Shown: piece after piece, positions 1-8,240 of the stretch
Layout: every line of letters begins with the position of its first letter
Position numbering within the stretch: the stretch's first letter is position 1
Assembly: GCA_049515175.1 (NCBI GenBank)
Contig: JBEKUI010000027.1
Location: forward strand, 1 to 32,730
Direction of reading: 5' to 3'
DNA: 32,730 nucleotides
From: JACQNR01 sp049515175
GTDB lineage: Bacteria > Acidobacteriota > Terriglobia > UBA7540
Position numbers and translations under genes: made by a program
The notes under the pieces: model-generated
The model's input: the letters and a program-made list of their open reading frames with translations, nothing else
Told to the model about the DNA's origin: nothing
Database searches by the model: none

Positions 1-487
1 AGGGCGGCGGAAGGGGCCGCCGGACGCCTTCTCCGGAGGGAGTGCAACGTGTGGCTCATTTCGACCTTGGGCTTTAGCCCGCCAAATGTTCGCGCGCGGG
101 CATATTGCCTGCCGACGGACAGAACGGGCTTGGCTCTCGTCGCAATGGCGGGCACGAATAATCGCCTGAAGGCCGACGCTACGAGAGGCTGGACCGCGGG
201 GACCCTACCTGTAGTCAGCCCGGACGGCAGGATTATGGCCGACCAAAAGCCCGACGCGCTAGGAGCGGCCCTTATATAGTAAGAGCACGAACCGAGTAAG
301 GTTCTTAGAATGAGCCAATTACAATTCCCCATAGGGCTACGAACCGAGTAAGCCTTTTAGAATCAACGCAAGTTTAGAAATTCAACGAACCGAGTAAGTC
401 GCGTTTAATCAATAGAATACGAACCCAGCGAGTGACGAAGCTAAACCTGGCAAGACTTGTAAGGCGATTGCGGTCGGGGCAGGGGGG
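1..487. other. Leader tract without a recognisable gene
   Basis: No convincing gene is visible in this stretch. A 76-codon GTG-initiated frame at 49-279 has no recognisable domain and no clear ribosome binding site, so I do not call it. The first 30 bases contain a GC-rich inverted repeat (GGCGG...CCGCC) that could be the end of an upstream unit. From about 270 on, the base composition drops sharply in GC compared with the rest of the window, and a 14-base word recurs (listed separately). The regulator gene on the minus strand ends at 488, so this tract lies downstream of it. Confidence 0.5.
287..432. repeat. Interspersed 14-bp direct repeats (ACGAACCGAGTAAG)
   Basis: Three exact copies of ACGAACCGAGTAAG occur at 287-300, 339-352 and 385-398, and a degenerate fourth (ACGAACCCAGCGAG) at 419-432. 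The intervals shrink (38, 32 and 20 bases). The first two copies are also followed by a similar TTAGAAT word. The surroundings are AT-rich. Uneven spacing and the short unit argue against a CRISPR array; iteron-like protein binding sites or a miniature-element scar are possible. I cannot assign a function. Confidence 0.8.
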
Positions 488-1336
488 CTAGAAGGTTGGC
501 GGGGTGTTCACCCACAGGATCCAAGTCTCTTCCTGGCCTGGGTTCGACCAGCGATGGGGCGTGCTGCTTTCGAAGTAGAAGCTATCGCCGGGGCGGAGCT
601 TGAAACTTTCGCCATCATCCAGCGAAATGTCCAACTGCCCGCGCAGGAGGAAAAGGAATTCCTCGCCCTCGTGGGCATAGGCTTCGCCGCTGCCGGCGCC
701 CGGAGCGACGCGAAACAGGTGGGGCTCCATGACCGTGTTCCCCCAGGCGAGCAATTCCATGCGCACGCCTTCTCCGGCGTCGAGCATCTTGCGCTCGGCA
801 GGCCGCACCCGATGGGGGTTGGCGTCCGAGGGATTGAAAAGGGACAGGATGCTCACCTCATAGAAGCGCGCCAGCTTGCGTAGCGTGCCCACAGAAGCGC
901 TCATCTGTCCGCGCTCGACGGCGCTCAGAAAGCTCACCGAGATGCCCGTGGCTTTGGAAACCGCGGCCAGGGCGAGGTGACGTCTCAACCGCAAATTGCG
1001 CAGCCGGATTCCCACCGGGGTTGCCTCCGGCGTTCGCGCCGGGGGCAGCAAGCCCTGGCCCTTCAGGAGAAGGGCGATCGACTGGGCGTTCATGCCGCGC
1101 ACTTTGCGCAGGTAGCGCGCGCGCTTCAACACCTTGATGTCTTCGGGCGTGTAGAGCCGATATCGGCTGCGGGTTCGCTTTGGGCGCACCAGGCCGAGGC
1201 TCTCCCACAGGCGCAGAACGGTGGGGGAAATCCCCACGAGTTTCGCCACATCGCCGATATGCAAGTAACTCTTTGCCGGAGAGAGTCTCATGCGTGTGCT
1301 CTTCAATGACGGCGCGCCAAGTCCGGCGGAGCTCAC
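488..1336 (-). CDS. MerR-XRE-cupin triple-domain transcriptional regulator
   Basis: A 282-residue regulator that probably controls the adjoining amine-catabolism genes. Three modules are readable: a MerR-type winged helix (about residues 25-92, with HIGDVAKLVGISPTVLRLWE and the following RSRYRLYTPEDI), an XRE/Cro-type helix-turn-helix (about 108-165, with GISVSFLSAVERGQ), and a C-terminal cupin barrel (about 205-278, with the HEGEEFLFLLRG and RPGDSFYF motifs). XRE-cupin regulators such as PuuR control polyamine and amino-acid catabolism; an added MerR head is uncommon. The GTG start at 1336 overlaps the TGA of the upstream dehydrogenase gene (GTGA), suggesting translational coupling; an ATG at 1291 is the alternative and would keep all three domains. 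The effector is probably a small amine or carboxylate, which is inference. Confidence 0.88.
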   Translation of the reverse strand: MSSAGLGAPSLKSTRMRLSPAKSYLHIGDVAKLVGISPTVLRLWESLGLVRPKRTRSRYRLYTPEDIKVLKRARYLRKVRGMNAQSIALLLKGQGLLPPARTPEATPVGIRLRNLRLRRHLALAAVSKATGISVSFLSAVERGQMSASVGTLRKLARFYEVSILSLFNPSDANPHRVRPAERKMLDAGEGVRMELLAWGNTVMEPHLFRVAPGAGSGEAYAHEGEEFLFLLRGQLDISLDDGESFKLRPGDSFYFESSTPHRWSNPGQEETWILWVNTPPTF

Positions 1337-2790
1337 GACGGCCAGCGCTCGACGACCACTTTCTTGTCGGTGTAGAACTCAATCGCGTCGTGCCCTTGCC
1401 CGTGCAGGTCGCCAAAGAAACTGTCCTTCCAGCCGCTGAAGGGGAAGAAGGCCATCGGCGCCGCGACGCCTACGTTGATCCCGACGTTGCCTGCCTGGGC
1501 GGCGTAGCGGAACTTCCGAGCCGCTGCGCCGCTGCGCGTGAAAAGACACGCCATGTTGCCGAATCGCGATTGATTGACAAAGCGAATGGCGTCCTCAACC
1601 GTCGCGACGTGGACGAGTCCGAGAACTGGGCCGAAGATTTCCGTGGAGATGGTGCTTCCCCCCGGGCTGAGGTCTTGCAGGATCGTCGGCCGGATGAAGT
1701 TGCCTTTCTCGCACCCCCGGATGACGGTGTCTCGCCCATCGATGGCCGGCCGGGCGCCCTCTCGGATCCCCGCCTCGATCAGGCCCTCGATGCGCGACTT
1801 GCTTTCCGCGCTGATGACTGGGCCCATTTGCACGCCCGAATCCAATCCGTAACCGACGACCCGGTTGGCGGCCGCTTCGCGCAGCGGCTCCGTGAAGAGC
1901 TGGCGCGCCTCGCCGACGGTGACGGCCAGTGAGGCCGCCAGACACCGCTGCCCCGCGCAACCAAATGCCGATTCGGTCACAATGCGGGTGGTGAATTCCA
2001 CGTCTGCGTCAGGCAGGAGAATCGCCGCATTCTTCGCGCCGCCCTGGCATTGTGCCCGCTTGCCGTTGGCCGTCGCCCGCGTGTAAACGTACTTCGCCAC
2101 CGGGGTCGATCCGACAAAGCTGATGGCGTGCACGTCCGGATGGTCGAGCAGGGCATCGACAGCTGCCTTCGATCCGTGGACCAGATTGACCACTCCCTTC
2201 GGGAGCTTGATTTGCTCGAGCAGCGAGAACAACCTCCAGGACGTCATCGGAACCTTTTCCGACGGTTTGAGGATGAAACAATTGCCGCTGGCGATGGCGA
2301 AAGGCAGGAACCAGAGCGGGATCATTCCGGGGAAGTTGAAAGGGGTGATCGCCGCCACCACTCCCAGCGGCTGCCGAATCATAAACTCATCGATGCCACG
2401 CGCCACGTCCTCATTGTTGTAGCCCTGCAGGAGGATCGGCGTGCCGCAGGCCACCTCGACGTTCTGGATGCCCCGCCGGATTTCGTCCGCTGCTTCCTGG
2501 TAAGTCTTGCCGCACTCGTTAGTCACCGTACGAGCCAGGTCGTCGAGGTTTTCGTCAAGAAGGCGCTTGAGATTGAACAGGTACTGGACACGCTCCACGG
2601 CGGGAGTTTCGCGCCAGGCCGGGAAAGCCGCTGCCGCCGCGCGCACGGCGCGCTCCACCTCCCCGGCTGGTGACAATGGAACCTCGGCCATGATTTCGCC
2701 AGTGGCAGGATTCTTCACGGGCAGGTGTTCAGAAGCGCCCGATGTCGCCCATTCGCCGCCGATGAAATTCGTCAGTTGATGCGTATTCAC
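1333..2790 (-). CDS. mmsA: CoA-acylating methylmalonate/malonate-semialdehyde dehydrogenase (MmsA type)
   Basis: A 485-residue aldehyde dehydrogenase of the MmsA group, which converts malonate semialdehyde or methylmalonate semialdehyde plus CoA and NAD+ to acetyl-CoA or propionyl-CoA and CO2. The catalytic cysteine is C283 in FGCAGQRC. The usual ALDH general-base glutamate is replaced by the GAKN motif (N254), which is characteristic of the CoA-dependent branch rather than hydrolytic ALDHs. The cofactor site ITPFNFPGM (about 148-156) is present and the length is normal for the family. The start is GTG at 2790, preceded by a strong GGAGGAAAGA ribosome binding site. It is coupled to the regulator downstream and divergent from the amine operon. 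In this setting the likely job is the last step of the 3-carbon arm (beta-alanine to acetyl-CoA). Confidence 0.9.
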   Translation of the reverse strand: MNTHQLTNFIGGEWATSGASEHLPVKNPATGEIMAEVPLSPAGEVERAVRAAAAAFPAWRETPAVERVQYLFNLKRLLDENLDDLARTVTNECGKTYQEAADEIRRGIQNVEVACGTPILLQGYNNEDVARGIDEFMIRQPLGVVAAITPFNFPGMIPLWFLPFAIASGNCFILKPSEKVPMTSWRLFSLLEQIKLPKGVVNLVHGSKAAVDALLDHPDVHAISFVGSTPVAKYVYTRATANGKRAQCQGGAKNAAILLPDADVEFTTRIVTESAFGCAGQRCLAASLAVTVGEARQLFTEPLREAAANRVVGYGLDSGVQMGPVISAESKSRIEGLIEAGIREGARPAIDGRDTVIRGCEKGNFIRPTILQDLSPGGSTISTEIFGPVLGLVHVATVEDAIRFVNQSRFGNMACLFTRSGAAARKFRYAAQAGNVGINVGVAAPMAFFPFSGWKDSFFGDLHGQGHDAIEFYTDKKVVVERWPS

Positions 2791-2948
2791 TCTTTCCTCC
2801 TTCGACCCGGATCTTGGCAGAGTGCCGCGGGCAGAGCAGCTCTTGGCGCCATCCTGTGTGACGAGGCTGGCCCTCTGGTCGTTCGCGCCCGGGGCGTGAG
2901 CTGTGTCAAGCCGCGATGCATCTCACGTATTCCTTGGACTTTTTGGTC

Positions 2949-2977
2949 TTGACAAGCCCTGTCGTTTTCTCTAGGCT
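2949..2977 (+). promoter_or_regulatory. Candidate sigma70 promoter for the receptor-led operon
   Basis: TTGACA (2949-2954) is followed after 17 bases by TAGGCT (2972-2977), a perfect -35 box with a weak -10 box. The -35 box sits inside a small palindrome CTTG-A-CAAG (2948-2956), next to a second inverted repeat GACA-N5-TGTC (2951-2963), so an operator overlapping the promoter is plausible. The region between the divergent genes (2791-3077) holds no gene. Confidence 0.45.
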
Positions 2978-3077
2978 TGCCGGATTATAGTAAGGTTCAA
3001 GCGTCGGGGCAATACAAATTTCGTAGCGCGCTGAGTCGTTGTGGCCCTAGTGCTGCGCACCTCGGCAAGGAGTGAGT

Positions 3078-6000
3078 ATGAAGATTACGTCGCTCTATCG
3101 CGTCCTGACCGGCCTGGCCATTATCGCGGCGGCGTGCGGGCCTCTGCGGGCTCAGACGACGGGCACGATCCGAGGGTCGGTGACCGACCCCTCCGGCGCG
3201 GTAATTCCTGACGCCCGGGTCAGTGCCGTGCTGAGCGGGACTTTCGCGAATCGTCAGACCACGACGGATCCGGACGGGGACTATGCCTTTCCCGCCCTGG
3301 CGGTTGGCCATTACACGGTGGTCGTCGATTTCGAAGGGTTCAGCGAATTTCAGGTGCGCGACATCGAAGTCAGCATCGGGCACGTGACGGTGGTCAATGC
3401 CAAGCTCCAACTCGCCTCGATCGCGCAGGTGGTCACGGCCGAAGCTACAGCTCCCCTGATCGAAACCACCAGCACGCAGCTCGGCGCGGTGGCCAATGAC
3501 CGCACCGTGTCACAATTGCCCCTCAACGCGCGCGACACCTACCAGTTGCTGCAATTGCAGCCGGGCGTCCAGTCTCAAACGGGTACCAACTTGTTTTACG
3601 GGAGCGACAGCGCGGGTTCAGTCTCGGTCAATGGCGGGCGGGGGCGCTCGAACAACTTCATGGTAAACGGCGGTGACGCCAACGACCAATATGCGAATCT
3701 GCCGGCTATCCAACCCTCCCCGGACACGATCCAGGAATTCCGGGTGCTGACCAACACCTTCGATGCTGAGTTCGGCCGCAATTCCGGCTCGGTCGTGGAC
3801 GTGGTGACGAAGTCGGGCTCCAACGAATGGCACGGCGACGTTTTCGAATTCCTCCGCAACACCGCCCTGAACTCCCGAGGCTTCTTTGACACCGAGAAAG
3901 CCGATTTCAAGCAGAACCAGTTCGGAGGAACGCTGGGCGGGCCGATCCGAAAGGACCGCACTTTCTTCTTCACCTCATACGAAGGCCGTCGTATCCGGCA
4001 GGGAACTTCATCGGACGTCGTCACCGTCCCGACGGCGGCGGAGCGCGCGGGCGACTTTTCGAATGGCTCCACCTTCGCGGGGTCCTTGACGGACGCGAAC
4101 ATGGCCAGCATTCTAAACAATCAGGACCCCAATAACCCCCGGCCCGGCTGTCCAGCCGCCATCGCTGCGGCTGGCGGGACGGCACCCACTGGGGGCATGG
4201 CCTATTCCAGCATCTTCCCGAACAACCAGATCCCAACGGCTTGCATGGACCCCACGGCGCTCGACCTGCTCAACCAGTTTGTTCCCTCGGCGAACATCGG
4301 AAGTGATCAGTACCAAGTCGTGCGCGCCTCGATGCTCCGGCAGGACCAGTCCACGGTCCGCATCGATCACAAGATCAATCAGCAACAGCAGCTTGCCGCT
4401 TATTATTACTTCACCGACCGAACGAGCTTTCAGCCCTTTTCTGTTTTCCAGGCCGCCGGCGCGAACGTTCCAGGCTTTGGCTCGAACTACACGGAACGAG
4501 ACCAGCAGGTGAACCTGACGCATTCCTGGCTGATCAGCAGCACCACAGTAAATGAATTTCGAGCCTCCTTCTTTCGGGAGGGGCAGGCCAAGCTGGATGC
4601 GCCCGTGCGAACGAACCTGGTCCAAAGCTCATGTACTACAGTGCCGTCGACCCAGTGTTTCACGTCACCCAATGATCCCGCCCTGGGGATTACTCCCAAC
4701 TTGGGAGCCAAGTATGAAGGCGTGCCCTTCGTCAGCGTGGCAGGCAGCTTTGTGATCGGCAACAACTTTGAAGGACAGTTGCCGCAATTCGGAAACACGT
4801 TCCAATGGGCCGACAATTTGAGCAAAGTCGTCGGGAAACACACCCTGAAACTCGGCGCGGACGTCCGGCGTCAGCAGTTCAATCAGCTCTTCTACTTCAA
4901 CGTCAATGGGAATTTCTCTTTCTACGGTGGCGGGTCTAACGACGTCGGTTTCGGCGACATGATACCGAATTACCTGCTGGGCCTTGCGGATTCCTACTCT
5001 CAGGGTTCGGCGCAGCTCGAAGCGGTGCGAAGCAGTTCCTTCTACTTCTATGCCCAGGACAGCTGGAAAATCCGCTCCAACCTCACGCTGAACTACGGTC
5101 TCCGTTGGGAGCTCAACACGCCGCTGCACGATCGTTTCAACCGCGTCCAAACGTTCCGTCCCGGTCAAGCCACAACGGTCTACCCCTGCCAGCTCTCCGG
5201 GGCGAGCGCGCAGGCCCTGGGTTACGGTACCGGGCCGACGGACTGCGGCCCCACAACCCCCGCCGGCGCCGTTTTCCCGCTAGGCCTGGTAGTGCCCGGC
5301 GACAAAGGCATTTCGCCGGGGCTGACGCAGAGCTATTACAAGTCTTTCGCACCCCGCATCGGCCTGGCGTGGAGTCCGGGCAGTTCAGGCAAGACCAGTA
5401 TCCGCGCCGGATTCGGACTTTTCTATAACCCTGTGGAACAGCTGGTCCTCTCGCAGTTCAGCGCTGAGCCGCCATTCGGTGGGAGCACCTCTCTGACGTC
5501 GACTCTCTTCAACTTGCCTTTTGAAGGGCAGAACGGTTCCGTCGCACCGAATCCGTTTCATGGCATTTTGAATCCCAAGCCGGGCCAGGCATTGGATTGG
5601 TCATCGTTCCGGCCCATTCTTCTTTATGGACAGTTCCTGCCTCACCTTCGGTCCCAGTATTCCGAGCAGTACAACCTGACCCTTCAGCAACAGCTCGGGA
5701 AGGATCTGGTTTTCCAGGTAGGTTATGTGGGTTCCCAAGGTCATCGACTTTTCATAACGCGCGACCTGAACTACAGCAATGCCCAGACCTGCCTCGACTT
5801 GATGACACTCTCCGGCCTGGATCCCAACAACGTGCTGACCGGGCCGGGAGGGGATCCCGCCAGCTGCGCCCCCTTCTCAGAGGACACGGAATTCTTTGTC
5901 CCGCAGGGCGCCATCCCCGGGGGGATGACCTTCCACCTGCCGTACGGATCAGTGCCCACGGTTGCTGGGGGACCCAATAGCCCTGCGCTCACGATGGTCG

Positions 6001-6827
6001 GTCTTCGCCAGTACTCCTCGCCCCTTTGCCAGCCGACCACGGGAGTGGGCTGCCCCTCCGATGGCGTTCCCGTGTTCAGCAGCGTCTTCGCGCAGGATAC
6101 GATCGGGAATTCGAACTACAACTCCCTCCAGATGAGCCTTGAGAAGCGCTTCTCACAAGGATTCCAGTTCCAACTCGCTTACACCTGGAGCAAATCCTTT
6201 GATTACGGATCGAGCTTCGAGGATATCCTGAATCCCCTGGATTTCCACAAAAGCTATTCGCTTTCGGGGTTTGACGCTCGCAACCGATTGGTCCTCAGCT
6301 ACATCTGGCAGTTGCCGATTCCTCGAATTCAGGGATTCGCGGGAAAGGTGGCCGATGGCTGGGCGATCTCCGGAATCACAACCTTTCAAAGCGGTTTTCC
6401 GGTTCGCATCTTTTCCTCTGATGACAACGAGCTCCAATACAGCTACGACTTCGTTCTCCCCGGCGAACCCGACCTCGTGGCGCCTTTCATAAAACTGAAT
6501 CCACGCGGCCCAGGGCACTTGGCCCTCAGCCCCACAAGTTTTGCTTCACCGAGCGCTGTGGGCGTCATCGGCAATTCGCCTCGCACGGTCTGCTGCGGTC
6601 CGGGGATCAACAACTTTGATTTTGCGCTCCTGAAAGACACGAAACTGAAGGAACGGCTGGGGATACAATTTCGCGCCGAGTTCTTCAACATCGTTAACCA
6701 CACCCAGTTCATTAACCCCAGCGCCCAGGCCGGTGCTACCGGCGATTTCGCAGCCTCGAACTTCGGTGAGGTGGTACGAGCGCGCGATCCACGGCTTATT
6801 CAATTCGCCTTAAAGTTCATATTCTGA
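3078..6827 (+). CDS. TonB-dependent receptor, Oar-like, with N-terminal carboxypeptidase-regulatory domain
   Basis: A 1249-residue outer-membrane transporter. Residues 1-26 form a signal peptide (hydrophobic LTGLAIIAAACG, then LRAQ). A carboxypeptidase-regulatory-like beta-sandwich follows (about 28-110, GTIRGSVTDPSGAVIPDA), then the plug (about 130-240, with LPLNARDTYQLLQLQPGVQ and the IQEFRVLTNTFDAEFGRNSG motif), and a long beta-barrel ending in the terminal aromatic residue of FALKFIF. This architecture is greatly expanded in Acidobacteriota. The ATG at 3078 has AAGGAG at 3067-3072; a GTG six bases earlier lies on that ribosome binding site and is less likely. The aminotransferase gene follows after 15 bases, so the receptor appears to head the amine operon and may import its substrate. 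Substrate identity cannot be read from the sequence. Confidence 0.93.
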   Translation: MKITSLYRVLTGLAIIAAACGPLRAQTTGTIRGSVTDPSGAVIPDARVSAVLSGTFANRQTTTDPDGDYAFPALAVGHYTVVVDFEGFSEFQVRDIEVSIGHVTVVNAKLQLASIAQVVTAEATAPLIETTSTQLGAVANDRTVSQLPLNARDTYQLLQLQPGVQSQTGTNLFYGSDSAGSVSVNGGRGRSNNFMVNGGDANDQYANLPAIQPSPDTIQEFRVLTNTFDAEFGRNSGSVVDVVTKSGSNEWHGDVFEFLRNTALNSRGFFDTEKADFKQNQFGGTLGGPIRKDRTFFFTSYEGRRIRQGTSSDVVTVPTAAERAGDFSNGSTFAGSLTDANMASILNNQDPNNPRPGCPAAIAAAGGTAPTGGMAYSSIFPNNQIPTACMDPTALDLLNQFVPSANIGSDQYQVVRASMLRQDQSTVRIDHKINQQQQLAAYYYFTDRTSFQPFSVFQAAGANVPGFGSNYTERDQQVNLTHSWLISSTTVNEFRASFFREGQAKLDAPVRTNLVQSSCTTVPSTQCFTSPNDPALGITPNLGAKYEGVPFVSVAGSFVIGNNFEGQLPQFGNTFQWADNLSKVVGKHTLKLGADVRRQQFNQLFYFNVNGNFSFYGGGSNDVGFGDMIPNYLLGLADSYSQGSAQLEAVRSSSFYFYAQDSWKIRSNLTLNYGLRWELNTPLHDRFNRVQTFRPGQATTVYPCQLSGASAQALGYGTGPTDCGPTTPAGAVFPLGLVVPGDKGISPGLTQSYYKSFAPRIGLAWSPGSSGKTSIRAGFGLFYNPVEQLVLSQFSAEPPFGGSTSLTSTLFNLPFEGQNGSVAPNPFHGILNPKPGQALDWSSFRPILLYGQFLPHLRSQYSEQYNLTLQQQLGKDLVFQVGYVGSQGHRLFITRDLNYSNAQTCLDLMTLSGLDPNNVLTGPGGDPASCAPFSEDTEFFVPQGAIPGGMTFHLPYGSVPTVAGGPNSPALTMVGLRQYSSPLCQPTTGVGCPSDGVPVFSSVFAQDTIGNSNYNSLQMSLEKRFSQGFQFQLAYTWSKSFDYGSSFEDILNPLDFHKSYSLSGFDARNRLVLSYIWQLPIPRIQGFAGKVADGWAISGITTFQSGFPVRIFSSDDNELQYSYDFVLPGEPDLVAPFIKLNPRGPGHLALSPTSFASPSAVGVIGNSPRTVCCGPGINNFDFALLKDTKLKERLGIQFRAEFFNIVNHTQFINPSAQAGATGDFAASNFGEVVRARDPRLIQFALKFIF

Positions 6828-6842
6828 TTGGAGAGGGCTCAC

Positions 6843-8219
6843 ATGTACGAGGAACTGCGAGCCGAAATTGAAACCTACACGCGGCGGACGCCGCGCTCCG
6901 CCGAGGCGCTCAAGAAAGCCTCGCCGCGACTGCCGCTGGGTGTGGGGAGCAATTTTCGCACTTATGAGCCGCACGCGATTTTTGTGCGCGACGGCCAGGG
7001 CGGCAGGATTCGGGACCTGGATGGGAACGAATATATCGACTTCAACCTCTGCTTCGGCGCGCTGATGGCCGGGCACTGCCATCCCGCCGTGGTGCGCGCC
7101 GTCGAGGAGCGCCTGCGGCTGGGAACCATGTTCGGCATGCCGCACAATCTGGAACTCCCCTTGGCGGAAGAGATCTGCGCGCGCTTTCCGGTGGAGATGG
7201 TCCGCTTCGGCAGCAGTGGCACGGAAGCGACGATGCATGCTATCCGTCTGGCACGAGGTGTTACTGGCCGCGACAAAATCGTCAAAATGGAAGGCGCTTA
7301 CCACGGCGTGCATGACTCGGCGATGGTCAGCGTCAAGCCCAAAGCAGACCAATACGGAAGCGCTGACGCGCCCAATCAGGTTCCTGCCAGCGCGGGCTTG
7401 CCGGGGCCGACCGTCGAACAGACCCTGGTGGGGGTGTTCAACGATTTGGGATCCACCGAGCGTCTCTTCGCCCGGTATCCAAATCAGATTGCCGCCGTGA
7501 TCGTCGAGCCGATCATGATGAACGTCGGCATCTGCATGCCGCAGAAGGGTTACCTCCAGGGATTGCGGGAACTGTGCACGAAGCACGGCGCTTGCCTGAT
7601 CTTCGATGAGGTGAAGACAGGCGCCAAGCTGGCGCGCGGGGGAGCCTGCGAATATTTCCAGATCAAGCCGGACATCGTCTGCCTGGCCAAATCCATCGGA
7701 GGCGGGTTCCCACTCGCGGCGTTTGCCGCGCGCCGCGAACTGATGGACGCCATTACCCATTTCAAAGTCTTTCATGCGGGCACTTACGGAACGAATCCGC
7801 TCGTGATGGCCGCAGGGCTGGCCACCTTCCGCGAAGTGCTCACGCCGGAAGCCTACGAGCACCTCAATCACCTCAACAAGAAGCTTGTGGACGGCCACGC
7901 GAAGATCATTCAGAAATCCGGCCTTGTCGCCTACGCGATTGGCGCGGGCTCGAACGGCGCGCTGATGCTCTATCCCAAGGAAGTCCGCAACTACCGCGAC
8001 TGGACGGCCATCGATGTTGACCTCTGGCGGCACTACTGGTTCGGCATGGTGAATCGCGGCGTGCTCCCTCAGCCGCACTGGTGGGACGAACAATGGACCA
8101 TTTCCGTGGCGCACACAGAGGCGGACATTGATCGCCACCTGGATGCTTTTGCCGATCTCGCGCCGGCCCTGGCGCGGGCGCAACAATCACGGCAGGTTGC
8201 AGCGGCCGCCGCACACTAG
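6843..8219 (+). CDS. Class III PLP aminotransferase, glutamate-1-semialdehyde-aminomutase-like
   Basis: A 458-residue fold-type I PLP enzyme. The PLP lysine is K283 in CLAKSIGGGFP, preceded by the aspartate motif LIFDEVKTGA; the GSSGTEATMHAIRLAR phosphate-binding segment and the MEGAYHG motif are present. These features place it in the GSA-aminomutase-like subgroup of omega-aminotransferases. It is unlikely to be the tetrapyrrole enzyme HemL itself, because it sits in an operon with aldehyde dehydrogenases and an amine oxidase. Transfer of a terminal amino group from a diamine or omega-amino acid is the reasonable inference. The ATG at 6843 is preceded by GGAGAGGG; a TTG at 6828 directly abuts the receptor stop codon and is disfavoured. 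The permease gene begins 21 bases downstream. Confidence 0.88.
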   Translation: MYEELRAEIETYTRRTPRSAEALKKASPRLPLGVGSNFRTYEPHAIFVRDGQGGRIRDLDGNEYIDFNLCFGALMAGHCHPAVVRAVEERLRLGTMFGMPHNLELPLAEEICARFPVEMVRFGSSGTEATMHAIRLARGVTGRDKIVKMEGAYHGVHDSAMVSVKPKADQYGSADAPNQVPASAGLPGPTVEQTLVGVFNDLGSTERLFARYPNQIAAVIVEPIMMNVGICMPQKGYLQGLRELCTKHGACLIFDEVKTGAKLARGGACEYFQIKPDIVCLAKSIGGGFPLAAFAARRELMDAITHFKVFHAGTYGTNPLVMAAGLATFREVLTPEAYEHLNHLNKKLVDGHAKIIQKSGLVAYAIGAGSNGALMLYPKEVRNYRDWTAIDVDLWRHYWFGMVNRGVLPQPHWWDEQWTISVAHTEADIDRHLDAFADLAPALARAQQSRQVAAAAAH

Positions 8220-8240
8220 CGCCCGACCCCGAGGGATGCG

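Noticed and set aside
49..279. A 76-codon GTG-initiated frame at the left end
   Set aside because: No recognisable domain, no ribosome binding site and unusual residue composition; not supported as a gene.
287..432. CRISPR array
   Set aside because: Repeats are only 14 bases, spacers shrink from 38 to 20 bases, the last copy is degenerate and no cas gene is present.
6810..8186. Long minus-strand open frame opposite the first aminotransferase
   Set aside because: It mirrors a gene with clear PLP motifs; its product has no domain and is an artefact of high GC.
6843..8219. Assignment as HemL of haem biosynthesis
   Set aside because: The family resemblance is real, but the operon context is amine catabolism and no tetrapyrrole gene is adjacent.
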